The notes: generated from the letters alone by a model not told the origin. Shown: positions 45,377-53,785, numbered from the stretch's first letter. The stretch: 64,000 nt of DNA from Rhizobium johnstonii 3841 (GCF_000009265.1 NC_008380.1:625501-689500), one strand, 5' to 3'. Program-made: numbers and translations.

Positions 45377-47092
45377 CTACGTTCCTGTTCGCGACGGTGG
45401 TTGAAGATAAGTTTCATAAATCCGCTCGCTGTCGCCGACAGCAGCCACAGTCCCGTTACGCATGATGGCAATCTTGTTGGTGACTGGCAGGATTCCCATC
45501 CTGTGAGTTATGATAACGACGGTCATCCCCCTGGATTTCATGCGCTCGATTGCCGTGAACAGCATCCGTTCGCCGTCATAATCCAGGCTCGAATTCGGAT
45601 CGTCGAGAACAATCAGGGACGGATTTCCATAGGCCGCCCGTGCCAATCCAAGCTGTTGGCGCTGAGCTCGAAGGAGCAGGTTTCCACCTTCACCGATATC
45701 GGTCTCGTAGCCCTGCGGCAGCCGCATGATCGCTTCGTGCAACCCAACCAGCTTCGCGGCGTCGATGGCTTTGCCGGGATCTCCTCCGTCCAGCCGGCCG
45801 ATCACATCCTTGATCGCTCCTCCGAAAAGTTCGATGTCCTGCGGCAGATATCCGACGTGGCAGGTCCCCCCGCAAAGGCGCAGAGCCGAAATATCGACCC
45901 CACCGAGAAGAGCATATCCGCTCGTAGCTGGCACAACGCCTGCTATGATGCGACCAAGTGTCGATTTTCCCGATCCCGACGGACCGATGAGCGCTATGCA
46001 ATCGCCGGGCGCGAGGCGCAATGTGATATCCGTCAATATTGGCCGGTCGGCGAATGGCTTGAAATAGCTGACGTTATCGAGAACGAGTCCATTGGGTTCC
46101 GGTCGCGGCACCATTCGGGCATCGTGTTCAGATGCAACTGATATCAGCATTCTGTTCAGGCGATTGAAGGCATTGCGCGCAAACGTAAGGGAGCGCCATG
46201 CACCTATTGCGCCCTCGATTGGTGCGAGCCCGCGCCCGAGCAGCAGGCTCGCAACGAAGATGATCCCGGGACTGCCGTTGTTCGCGAGCACTAGCCATGT
46301 CGCCGATCCCATCATCAGGATCTGCGCGAGTGTGCGGATCGATTTGGAGAAACCAAGAATGATCTCCGTCCGATGCATCGCGATGTCCTGCGCCCTTCTT
46401 GCCATTTCTGCATCGCGATAGACGATCAGCGCGGCGCCATCCTGCATGCCCATTGCCCTGATTACCTCGATGTTTTTGAGGGCGGTCGCAAATCGCAGAT
46501 AGCTCCTCGAAAGGGCAAGATTGGCGTGGGCAAGCGGCTCTCGCGTCGCCAGTTCCGTCATGAATGCAAACAGCAGCAGTGCAACTGCGCTCAGAAGACC
46601 GATGGTCCCAAGCAGCGGATGAACAAGAAAGAGCAGGAGCAGGAATAGCGGCGCCCAGGGAACGTCAAAAAAAAGCGAGCTAGCCGGTGAATCGAGGAAC
46701 TGGCGCAATGCGGCCAGGTCCCTGTAGCATTCCGCGGCGGCTCCCGTATCGGCACGAGCGGCATATTCGAACGATGCGGTCAGCACCATGGGCCGCAGCC
46801 TGTGATCCAGCCAACTGCCGATGCGCGAAAGAGCTGCCCTGCGCACGATATCCAGCGTGGACCCGACCACCACGGCGATGGCGATGATCATCGTCAGCAT
46901 CAGGAGCGTGTCAGCGCTTCTACTCGACAGGACCCTGTCATAGATCTGCAGGAGATAGATGGAAGGCGCCAGAAGAAAGAGATTGTAGCCGCAGCTGTAG
47001 AGGAAGACCAACCCGAAGGCTCCGGCACAAGCCCGGAGCGCAACAACAAGCTGTGTCTGCGGGCGCGGTGGCTTTATGGAAATCGTTGTCAT
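45377..47092 (-). CDS. Type I secretion ABC exporter (PrtD family) with degenerate signature motif
   Basis: About 571 residues from ATG 47092 (an in-frame GTG at 47110 is possible). Membrane domain first (YLLQIYDRVLSSRSADTLLMLT; SSLFFDVPWAPLFLLLLFLVHPLLG), as in PrtD exporters without a peptidase domain. In the nucleotide domain, Walker A is intact (GPSGSGKSTLGRIIAG) and Q-loop YLPQDIELF is present, but the signature is NLLLRAQRQQLGLA instead of LSGGQRQR, and Walker B reads LIVLDDPNSSLD with Asp for the catalytic Glu. The H-loop His is present (VIITHRMG). It may hydrolyse ATP slowly or need a partner. It lies between the small glycine-rich gene and the fusion-protein gene. Confidence 0.93.
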   Translation of the reverse strand: MTTISIKPPRPQTQLVVALRACAGAFGLVFLYSCGYNLFLLAPSIYLLQIYDRVLSSRSADTLLMLTMIIAIAVVVGSTLDIVRRAALSRIGSWLDHRLRPMVLTASFEYAARADTGAAAECYRDLAALRQFLDSPASSLFFDVPWAPLFLLLLFLVHPLLGTIGLLSAVALLLFAFMTELATREPLAHANLALSRSYLRFATALKNIEVIRAMGMQDGAALIVYRDAEMARRAQDIAMHRTEIILGFSKSIRTLAQILMMGSATWLVLANNGSPGIIFVASLLLGRGLAPIEGAIGAWRSLTFARNAFNRLNRMLISVASEHDARMVPRPEPNGLVLDNVSYFKPFADRPILTDITLRLAPGDCIALIGPSGSGKSTLGRIIAGVVPATSGYALLGGVDISALRLCGGTCHVGYLPQDIELFGGAIKDVIGRLDGGDPGKAIDAAKLVGLHEAIMRLPQGYETDIGEGGNLLLRAQRQQLGLARAAYGNPSLIVLDDPNSSLDYDGERMLFTAIERMKSRGMTVVIITHRMGILPVTNKIAIMRNGTVAAVGDSERIYETYLQPPSRTGT

Positions 47093-47182
47093 TATCAGAT
47101 CTCGCTGCACTTGATACTGACAAGAAGAGGCTGCTTACCTTGAGGGCCGCCGGCCGAAACCAGCGGCCCTCAGAGTCTGAGT

Positions 47183-47758
47183 TCAGGAGCCGAGATGATC
47201 GACGTCGATATGGCCGAAGGCGTTTATGAAGTGATCGAGAGAATTGTTCACCGTCGTCGTTTCGGGATCCGTGTGAACCAGAGCTGACGAGATATCGCCG
47301 CCCAGAGCGTTGTTTCCGTTGCCGCCGTTGCCGCCGACGCCTGCGAGGATGGTCGCGTGCTGATCGGCCACAAGCTGCGTATATTGTGTCGCGGTCGTAG
47401 CCGCATTCACGGTAGCCGTGTCGCCGCCGCTCGAGTTTCCTTGGCTGCCGTTGGAGTTTGAATCTCCCCCCGCGCCGCCGTCGCCGCTGTTCTTGACCGC
47501 TGCCAGGAAGCCGTTCTTGGCCTGAGCAAAGCCACCGTCTCCGCCACTGCCGGCGTCCCAACCTGCCTTCTGCCAAACGTGATCGCCATTGTGCAGATCG
47601 GTCGTTGCCCCGTAGACCGTTTGCACGGGGTCTACATATGCAACCGGGTTGTAGTTGATGTTCCCATCGTTGTGGCCATCACCGCCGTTGCCGGCATTCG
47701 CGTCACCGGCATCCGGATTGTTGAGATGAATCGTGTCGGATATCTGTGGAATAGGCAT
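47183..47758 (-). CDS. Glycine-rich protein, candidate type I secretion substrate (small)
   Basis: 191 residues from ATG 47758 (AGAAGGAG at 8 bases; an overlapping GTG at 47767 is too close to the RBS). No signal peptide. It is rich in Gly, Asn and Asp: AGNGGDGHNDGN, GSGGDGGFAQ, GDGGAGGDSNSNGSQG and a final ADQHATILAGVGGNGGNGNNALGGD shared in pattern with the divergent larger protein. The patches recall RTX repeats but do not follow GGxGxDxUx strictly. It is the first gene of the exporter operon (91 bases before the ABC start), as expected of a cognate substrate. That function is inferred. Confidence 0.82.
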   Translation of the reverse strand: MPIPQISDTIHLNNPDAGDANAGNGGDGHNDGNINYNPVAYVDPVQTVYGATTDLHNGDHVWQKAGWDAGSGGDGGFAQAKNGFLAAVKNSGDGGAGGDSNSNGSQGNSSGGDTATVNAATTATQYTQLVADQHATILAGVGGNGGNGNNALGGDISSALVHTDPETTTVNNSLDHFINAFGHIDVDHLGS

Positions 47759-48222
47759 TGATGTCACTCCTTCTACTTCGTTTCGTCAGTGTTACTTTTA
47801 CGGCGTCCCCCTGCAGCGTGCGTTCCAGCATGTCACCGCAGCCAATACAACCGCCGACAAATACTGCCTGCGATTTAATCTTTGGCCTATCCAGATATTC
47901 GGCGACACTCATTCGGGTGTATACTTGGAGGTGGCGGGGCGTTATTTGGATCTGTGCTTGGCAATTTGGTGCAGGGTGGCATGGTCATGATCACTCGTCG
48001 GAGCGACGCCAGCGCCTCTAAACCAAGGCGGATTAGTGCTCGCACAGTCGCATAACGGCCGCTGCGGCCATGACAGCCAAATGGCTATGGAACTAGCCGA
48101 CAGGATGTAGACGAATTGCAGGCTCTGCTTTTCCTGCGTTCAGATGCACAATGTCTGAACAAATCAGGCTGCATAGGGCCGCATGCTCGGTGGACGTGCG
48201 GTCGACGCGAATGGAGACGGTA
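47759..48222. other. Divergent intergenic region between the two glycine-rich genes
   Basis: 464 bases with no convincing gene. It should hold both promoters for the divergent units. Open frames here are short, lack RBS and differ in composition from neighbours. No long inverted repeat was found. Confidence 0.6.
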
Positions 48223-49308
48223 ATGGCTGAAACTCGTCCCTTATTGGAAGATCAGCCCAAGACGGGCGCTGATCAATACCTCGCCTCCAATGTGGCCGCG
48301 GGGCATCTGGCATTGGTGCCGACCTGGCTTCCGTTGGATGTCGCTTCCGGTCCAAGTCATAATTCAGCCGGCAGCGGTGGTGACGGGATAAGCGAAGGCG
48401 TGATCAGCAGCAATTCATTGGCCGTCTTCATGCCGTCCAATGCCGCCATTGCGGGACCTCATTCGGGTGCCGACGCTTTCCAGGGCAATGATGCGCTCAT
48501 CAATCAGCATCCCACTGAAATGGCGGGGATAGGCGGGAATGGCGGAAGCGGCAATGTTGCCATCGGCGGCGGCGATGGCGCCAATCATGCCGGCACCGGC
48601 GGCAATGGGCTTTTTTACGGTGGACTTGTAAGCACCGAAGTTGCGCTGTTTGCCCCCGTCAATACTGCCGTGGCTGCGGGCCCCGGCGCGGAGGCTCACG
48701 CCGATCAAACGAACAACGCACTGTTCCTGCAGGGCGCAACCCAGATCGGCGGCATGGGCGGCTCGGGCGGAGACCATAACGTCACGGGCCATGGCCCGTC
48801 GATGAGCCCAGGAACTGCGTTGACATTGACCGGCGATTTTTATGCGGGCCACGGCGGCGATGGATATTTCGTCGGCAGCATGGTCGACGTGAGTATCGCC
48901 ATCTTCTCGCCGATCAACATCGCCATCGGCGCCGCAGGCGGATCGGCGGAGGCTCATCAGACAAACAATGTCATTTTCGATCAGGGCACTGTGCAGATCG
49001 GCGGCAATGGCGGGGGCTTCAACCTGTCGTCGGATACGATTTTTACCGGCAACCATGCGCTCGGCGGTGGCGGTGGCGGGGTCGGATCGTCAACCGGCAG
49101 CATGGTAGACGTCAATTTCGCCTATTTCCATCCCATCAACATTGCCGTTCCCGCCGGCGGGACGGCGGACGCCCAACAGACCGATCATGTTCTCTATGAT
49201 CAGCAAGCGCTTCAGTTGGCCGGCATCGCCGGCCACGGCGGAGACGGTAACCTCACGGACACCCATTCGGCTCTCGTAGACGACATTCTGAGCTTCATGC
49301 ATAGCTAG
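48223..49308 (+). CDS. Modular glycine-rich repeat protein, candidate secreted or surface protein
   Basis: 361 residues from ATG 48223 (GGAG at 7 bases). No signal peptide. After a 60-residue head, four modules of about 65-85 residues follow. Each has a hydrophobic core line (SLAVFMPSNAAIAG, VALFAPVNTAVAAG, IAIFSPINIAIGAAG, FAYFHPINIAVPAGG), then a Gln/Asn line (ADQTNNALFLQGATQIGGMGG; AHQTNNVIFDQGTVQIGGNGG; AQQTDHVLYDQQALQLAGIAG) and a Gly loop often reading GxGGDG. SMVDVSIAIF/SMVDVNFAYF link modules 2-4. This suggests a stacked beta structure. Family not recognised. It is divergent from the exporter operon. Its TAG stop codon coincides with the first bases of a REP-like element. Confidence 0.85.
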   Translation: MAETRPLLEDQPKTGADQYLASNVAAGHLALVPTWLPLDVASGPSHNSAGSGGDGISEGVISSNSLAVFMPSNAAIAGPHSGADAFQGNDALINQHPTEMAGIGGNGGSGNVAIGGGDGANHAGTGGNGLFYGGLVSTEVALFAPVNTAVAAGPGAEAHADQTNNALFLQGATQIGGMGGSGGDHNVTGHGPSMSPGTALTLTGDFYAGHGGDGYFVGSMVDVSIAIFSPINIAIGAAGGSAEAHQTNNVIFDQGTVQIGGNGGGFNLSSDTIFTGNHALGGGGGGVGSSTGSMVDVNFAYFHPINIAVPAGGTADAQQTDHVLYDQQALQLAGIAGHGGDGNLTDTHSALVDDILSFMHS

Positions 49309-49352
49309 AGCATGATGCCGAAAAGTGTGAGCGGTTTTCGGAGGACATCCTC
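49306..49352. repeat. Truncated REP-like element supplying the stop of the glycine-rich gene
   Basis: It begins TAGAGCATGATG and continues through CCGAAAAGTGTGAGCGGTTTTCGG exactly as the element at 10806, but the closing arm is broken (GACATCCTCT instead of GACATCATGCTCTA). Bases 49306-49308 are the stop codon of the upstream gene. Confidence 0.8.
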
Positions 49353-50112
49353 TTCTCGCGGATAGACTCCCCACTTGTATTGCGGTGGCTCAACTGCACG
49401 AAACCGTTCTTCGTGCGATCTTTCAAGCCATATGTTGAATTGTTTCCTCCGCCCGGCATTCGGCTCCTTGGGCGACATGGCACTGAACGGCGGGCTGATC
49501 CCGAACATTCCAACATGATCTCATCGCATTGCCGTCGATTTCGGCCGCCAAGGCCGTGACCTCCGGCCGCTATCGGTCGGTGCCGGCGTAGTACCGCCTG
49601 CGGGAGAACAATGCTAACTGGTATTAATGCGTCATTAGAGCACAGTTTCACTAATCATAACGGGTAGTCGGCGATCTCAGGCTTTTGTTGATTTTCGCGT
49701 TTGTCGTTTTGCTGTCGGATCTGCGACTGCTTTGAATTGAGATATGGAAACAAGGCCGAGCCGATCGGCAGCTCGTTATATCCAATGGCGCTTTCCGAAG
49801 TGGGTCTGTGGCAGATTGGTTGCCTTTTCAGTGCCTTTGTAAGCTTTGTTGACCCGCTTGCCGTACGTGAATTCGACGAAGGCTGGAAAGTCTACGGCGA
49901 CAAGTCGAACCGGCAGGAATTCATGAAAAAGCTCTTCAATGTTCTTTGCAAGCCCAGTTATCTATCGTTGATATCTTATAAACTATAAGAATTATCATAA
50001 GAGATCAGACTATTGATATCTGATATACACTCACTTTTTCTCATGACATGTAGTGAGAACAGGAATAATATGAATAGCTGTTGCGTTGCAAATATTCGTG
50101 GGGAGCACGCAA
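49353..50112. other. Gene-poor, partly AT-rich stretch upstream of the LuxR-type gene
   Basis: About 760 bases. A 95-codon frame at 49701-49988 has an atypical composition and no RBS, and is not accepted as a gene. 49950-50040 is markedly AT-rich compared with the rest of the window and contains an inverted repeat at 50004-50024. It is likely the promoter region of the LuxR-type regulator, with remnant DNA to its left. Confidence 0.5.
50004..50024. promoter_or_regulatory. Inverted repeat upstream of the LuxR-type gene
   Basis: ATCAGA (50004-50009) and TCTGAT (50019-50024) are inverted arms around a 9-base AT-rich centre, 88 bases upstream of the GTG start. It could be a self- or cross-regulatory site. 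Confidence 0.35.
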
Positions 50113-50850
50113 GTGTCCGACATTACTGGAACTAGGCGCCGTATGGGGCGCAATGCACCAACTGTGATCATCATCGAGCATTCTACATTGGCGCGCACCA
50201 CCGTGGTGAAGCTTCTTGAGCGCGAACTCGCCGGATGGAACGTTATAGATTTGATCTCGACCGAGAGTCTCGATAGTGCTCTTGGAGCTGAGGTGCGTTT
50301 GATTGTATTGGGTCTGGCCGGCAGAAGTGTTGAGAGCACCAGCCTGCGTGATGATCTCGCGGCGATTGCTGCACGTTGTCCTGAGGCCCCTGTCACGTTG
50401 CTCTCAGGTACGGATGACGCCATCATAGCCCGTCAGGCACTCAAGATGGGCATCCGCGGCTTTTTCTCGACTTCACTTCCCGTTGACATTGCTCTTGCCG
50501 GTCTTCGTCTCGTTCTGGCAGGAGGAACATTTTTCCCGCAGCTATTGGGAGCTGGTACAAACGGCTCAAGCGAGCATAGTCCGGCCAGAAGTGAAGCCGA
50601 AAAGAGCTTGGATGATAGGACGCAGTACCTGGCGATTGCTGATTTCACTCCCCGGGAAGCGGATGTCCTCGCAGAGCTGCAATGCGGCTGTTCAAATAAG
50701 GTCATTGCGGGAAAACTCAATCTGTCGGGGCATACGGTGAAGATGCATTTGCAACACATCATGCGCAAGTTGCAGGCGCAGAACCGCACTGAAGTGGTTG
50801 CCCGCTTAATTCAAAGAGCCGCCGGTCGGCCTGACGTCTCGCCGAGTTAG
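50113..50850 (+). CDS. LuxR/NarL-type regulator with degenerate receiver domain
   Basis: 245 residues from GTG 50113, which has GGGGAG 7 bases upstream. The N-terminal domain has the layout of a response-regulator receiver (PTVIIIEHSTLARTTVVKLLERELAGW), but the phospho-acceptor position reads LIVLGLAGRS without Asp and the acidic pocket is EH rather than DD, so it is a pseudo-receiver. The C-terminal HTH is classic: FTPREADVLAELQCGCSNKVIAGKLNLSGHTVKMHLQHIMRKLQAQNRTEVVARL. No kinase is near. Neighbourhood makes it a candidate regulator of the glycine-rich/secretion genes, not proven. Confidence 0.9.
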   Translation: MSDITGTRRRMGRNAPTVIIIEHSTLARTTVVKLLERELAGWNVIDLISTESLDSALGAEVRLIVLGLAGRSVESTSLRDDLAAIAARCPEAPVTLLSGTDDAIIARQALKMGIRGFFSTSLPVDIALAGLRLVLAGGTFFPQLLGAGTNGSSEHSPARSEAEKSLDDRTQYLAIADFTPREADVLAELQCGCSNKVIAGKLNLSGHTVKMHLQHIMRKLQAQNRTEVVARLIQRAAGRPDVSPS

Positions 50851-50862
50851 GCGGTGTCGCCA

Positions 50863-50909
50863 GTATCGGCGGGCGTTCGTTTCAATGGGTCTCATATCGT
50901 GATGGCCTG
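50863..50909. repeat. 47-bp direct repeat, left copy
   Basis: It starts GTATCG, contains GGGCGTTCGTTTCAA and TCATATCGTGATG, and ends CCTG. The right copy at 58317-58363 is the same orientation with about five differences. The two bracket the AraC-sugar transport segment. Confidence 0.75.
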
Positions 50910-51023
50910 GAACAGGGAAGATCCGACAACCTCGCGTGACGACATCATCGATATCGCACGCTCGCTGGTGCCGCCGGCCAGGTGAGCGCATGAAACGTCA
51001 GCCGTTTCGCCGGGTCGGCCTCT

Positions 51024-51209
51024 TCACCTTGACCTTGATCTACGCGTTACATTGTGGACGAGTTCGCTGATGGTCGCGAACTCACCGAACAAAGCAGTAA
51101 GCTTGGCTTGCTCCTTGCCATCCAATCGGTGTTGCGAGCAGAAGTCCGCGATGCACCAGACCTTCGCCGCTACGATAGGCTCGGCAGTATTCGAATCAAT
51201 GTGTTGCAT
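51024..51209 (-). CDS. Small conserved-looking protein
   Basis: 61 residues from ATG 51209, chosen because a strong RBS (GGGAGG-ACTACA) lies in front; longer frames upstream are ignored. MQHIDSNTAEPIVAAKVWCI then FCSQHRLDGKEQAKLTALFGEF and a basic tail VTRRSRSR suggest a small helical cytosolic protein. I do not recognise a named family, though similar short proteins occur in rhizobia as far as I recall. Confidence 0.6.
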   Translation of the reverse strand: MQHIDSNTAEPIVAAKVWCIADFCSQHRLDGKEQAKLTALFGEFATISELVHNVTRRSRSR

Positions 51210-51533
51210 TGTAGTCCTCCCGCAAAGGAAGCTACCGAAGTTCAAATTAGCTTTCAATGAAATAAGAGGTCTTCCGAAAATCGTGGTCCCCATTGGCCGG
51301 TGCGCCGCCTCTTCAGCGACTGGCGGACGTGCGGCTTCGCCACTGATTGCACGTCGAGCAGCCGCTCTCGTTTCTACGCCGTGAAACGGCGTGCAGCCTT
51401 GTCGGATGCCTTCCGATCGCTCCATATTGCGCGATGATCTTTTCTGCGTCTTCGACGCTGCCGCTGGTCCCTGACATCGAAGACAGACTGAGGGACGTCT
51501 GGGGTCGCGCGGTGCCACGGATCGGCAGACTTC
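51210..51533. other. Intergenic stretch between the small protein gene and araC
   Basis: 324 bases. Contains the promoter of the small gene and the 3' side of the AraC gene. The minus-strand frame at 51313-51537 has no RBS and no recognisable product. A possible hairpin CGCCGTGAAACGGCG lies near 51376. Confidence 0.4.
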
Positions 51534-52403
51534 TCAATTCTCAGAGGTCCTACGATATTCCGTCGGTGCGCAGCCAACCGCATTTTTGAATTGGCTGGAA
51601 AAATGGAAGGCGGAATGAAAGCCGAGCAGGCCGGCGATTTCTTTTACCGATTTGTCGGTGTTCACGAGGAAATCGCGTGCTCGCTGAATGCGGACGTTCA
51701 TTTGATACTGTTTCGCCGACATCCCGGTTTGCTCACGAAACAGCCGGCGAAAATAGGGGTAGCTCACCCCCATCTCTGCCGCGAGATCCTCGACCGATTG
51801 TGAGGTTCCGCAGCGTTCCATCAGGATCATGCGCGCCCGATCGACGAGGCGCGCGCCGGCGCCGGTTGCCAGATCGTCCGGCCGGCAGAGCAGCGCAAGG
51901 AGCTGCAACCCGAGCGTGGATATCACCAGCTGATGAAGCACGGGATCCTGCCGCGCCAGGTCATGGATTGAGGCGAACACATGATCGATCTCATCGCTTG
52001 CCGGGTTGAGCGGGCGTTCGACATGCAGGAGGCCAGCATCCACCGCAAAATCGAAAGCGGTTCCCCGGCACTCTATCCAGTGCTCGGTCCAGCCGGTTCG
52101 CCGATCGGGCGCGAACCTGTGCCACACGCCCGGGAACAGGAGAAAAATCGATCCTTCCGTGACGCGCACCTGTCGGCGCAGGTTTCCGAATTCGAGCTTC
52201 CCGTTGCCGGCGCTGATCAGCACGACCTGATAGGCCTGGAGGATGCGGCCTCGAGACCAGCTGAAATGGTGGTCGTCCGGATGACGGCTCGGAGGGTAAC
52301 TGGAGTGCGGCGCAATGACCGAATAGCCCGTCGAGACAGCGGTGCAGCCCCATGCTGCAGAAATTCTGTTGTCAGGCATGTAGACGAAGTAGTTTTCCGT
52401 CAT
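51534..52403 (-). CDS. AraC family transcriptional regulator (sugar operon)
   Basis: 289 residues from ATG 52403 (AAAGGCG upstream). N-terminal cupin-like sugar-sensing domain (SRGRILQAYQVVLISAGNGKLEF, EGSIFLLFPGVWHRFAPD). C-terminal double HTH: QSVEDLAAEMGVSYPYFRRLFREQTGMSAKQYQMNVRIQRA and KSVKEIAGLLGFHSAFHFSSQFKNAVGCAPTEYRR. It is divergent from the binding-protein gene with an inverted repeat in between, so it is the likely activator of the sugar transporter and isomerase genes. Confidence 0.92.
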   Translation of the reverse strand: MTENYFVYMPDNRISAAWGCTAVSTGYSVIAPHSSYPPSRHPDDHHFSWSRGRILQAYQVVLISAGNGKLEFGNLRRQVRVTEGSIFLLFPGVWHRFAPDRRTGWTEHWIECRGTAFDFAVDAGLLHVERPLNPASDEIDHVFASIHDLARQDPVLHQLVISTLGLQLLALLCRPDDLATGAGARLVDRARMILMERCGTSQSVEDLAAEMGVSYPYFRRLFREQTGMSAKQYQMNVRIQRARDFLVNTDKSVKEIAGLLGFHSAFHFSSQFKNAVGCAPTEYRRTSEN

Positions 52404-52421
52404 TTGACGTCGCCTTTTTAG

Positions 52422-52446
52422 GATCATTTTTTGTATGCAAATGATC
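52422..52446. promoter_or_regulatory. Inverted repeat between araC and the sugar-binding-protein gene
   Basis: Perfect 8-base arms GATCATTT (52422-52429) and AAATGATC (52439-52446) around a 9-base spacer. It lies 19 bases upstream of the AraC start and 148 bases upstream of the binding-protein start. It is a candidate operator for the divergent pair. Confidence 0.55.
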
Positions 52447-52593
52447 ACTTTTGTGGATTTTGGCGTCGTGTCAACAGGTGTGGCCGATGGTACCGTCATC
52501 AGGTCAGGGCAAAGTCGATTGAATTTGCCGAAACGCTGATTGCATCAGCTATCGCCGCTGCCGGGGAGGGTAGCGGCTGGGAGGAGAATAAAC

Positions 52594-53763
52594 ATGAAAA
52601 CCCACGCCAGACTGCTGGTCGCAGCCACTTGCCTCGCCGCATCTGCTGCCTATGCCGATGATTTCCACGGGTTCGATCCCGCGAAGTTCGACGGCAATAT
52701 GCTTTCGGCCGAGGCGCTCAAAGCCATGGCCGCCGACGCGTCGAAAGTGACGCCTCCGAAAAACGGCAGCAAGTACAGCATCGGCTTTGCCAATCTTCAG
52801 CGTGACATCGCTTTCGGGGTGCTCGTGGAGAAAGGCATTCAGGCAAACGCCGATGCTGCCGGCGTGGAACTCGTCGTCGCCGACAACCGCCTCGATGGGC
52901 CGACCGCGCTTGCCAATGCCAAGTCTTTTGCCGAACGCAAGGTTGACTACGTCATCGAGTTTCAGACCGACGCAAACTTCGGTCAGACCGTGATGGACGT
53001 GTTCAAGCAAGATGGCACCAAGGTTACGGCAATCGATATCCCCATGCCCGGTGCAAGTTTCTTCGGCGTGAACAATCCGAAGTCCGGTTTCATGGGCGGG
53101 TCCTACCTTGCAACGGCTGCGGCAAAACAGTTTGGCGCGGACACGGTAAAAAGCGGCTATCTCGTCATCGGCGCACTGCCCCAGTCGGGCGTCATCCCGC
53201 GCATGCGCACGGAAGGTCAGCGCGCCGGCTTCCTGGCCCTGACCAAGGATTTCCCGGCCGACCACATCATCGAGATCGATACGAAGAATACGCTGCAGGA
53301 ATCCTACACCCAGATGAACAATGTGCTCGGCCGCATTCCGCCAGGCGCGCCGATTTTGATCATCGCGATCAACGACCAGGCGACCATGGGCATGCTGCAG
53401 GCCGTCCGAGCAGCCGGACGTGTTGATCAGGCCATCGCCGTCGGCAACGGCGCGGATGAAGCCGAGGCGCTTGCCACGGACCCGAAACTCGTGGCGGCGA
53501 CGGGTTCGTTTCCAGGCAGCTACGGGAATTATCTCATTCCGATTGCACTGTCTGCGCTCGCCGGCAAGGCCGTGCCGGAGGCAACCTTCGTCACCCATCA
53601 GATGGTAACCAAGGCAAACATCTGCAAATTCTACAAGGAGTTCGCGTGCGCCGGCGAAGCCGACGGTTACACGTTTCCCGAGGCGGAGTTCGCAAGCTAT
53701 CTCTCCGGTCTGAAAAAAGAGGATTGGTTGAAGGGCTACGAGGCAATTCTCCCCAAGCAATGA
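52594..53763 (+). CDS. Sugar ABC transporter periplasmic binding protein (RbsB-like fold)
   Basis: 389 residues from ATG 52594 with GGGAGGAGAATAAAC. The signal peptide ends ASAAYA-DDF. Type I periplasmic-binding fold: YSIGFANLQRDIAFGVLVEKGIQANADAAGVELVVADNRLDG, later APILIIAINDQATMGMLQAVRAAGRVDQAIAVGNGADEAE and FPGSYGNYLIPIAL. It should deliver a sugar to the permease encoded two genes on. The ligand is unknown; the terminal isomerase suggests an aldose. Confidence 0.92.
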   Translation: MKTHARLLVAATCLAASAAYADDFHGFDPAKFDGNMLSAEALKAMAADASKVTPPKNGSKYSIGFANLQRDIAFGVLVEKGIQANADAAGVELVVADNRLDGPTALANAKSFAERKVDYVIEFQTDANFGQTVMDVFKQDGTKVTAIDIPMPGASFFGVNNPKSGFMGGSYLATAAAKQFGADTVKSGYLVIGALPQSGVIPRMRTEGQRAGFLALTKDFPADHIIEIDTKNTLQESYTQMNNVLGRIPPGAPILIIAINDQATMGMLQAVRAAGRVDQAIAVGNGADEAEALATDPKLVAATGSFPGSYGNYLIPIALSALAGKAVPEATFVTHQMVTKANICKFYKEFACAGEADGYTFPEAEFASYLSGLKKEDWLKGYEAILPKQ

Positions 53764-53785
53764 TCTGGGGTCGGAGGCGATTCTG

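Noticed and set aside
47183..49308. Glycine-rich proteins as ordinary RTX proteins
   Set aside because: The GxGGDG patches are few and do not follow the nonapeptide consensus over successive repeats, so a plain RTX call would overstate the evidence.
49701..49988. 95-codon frame in the AT-rich gap
   Set aside because: No ribosome binding site, unusual composition and no similarity I can recognise; it may be remnant DNA.
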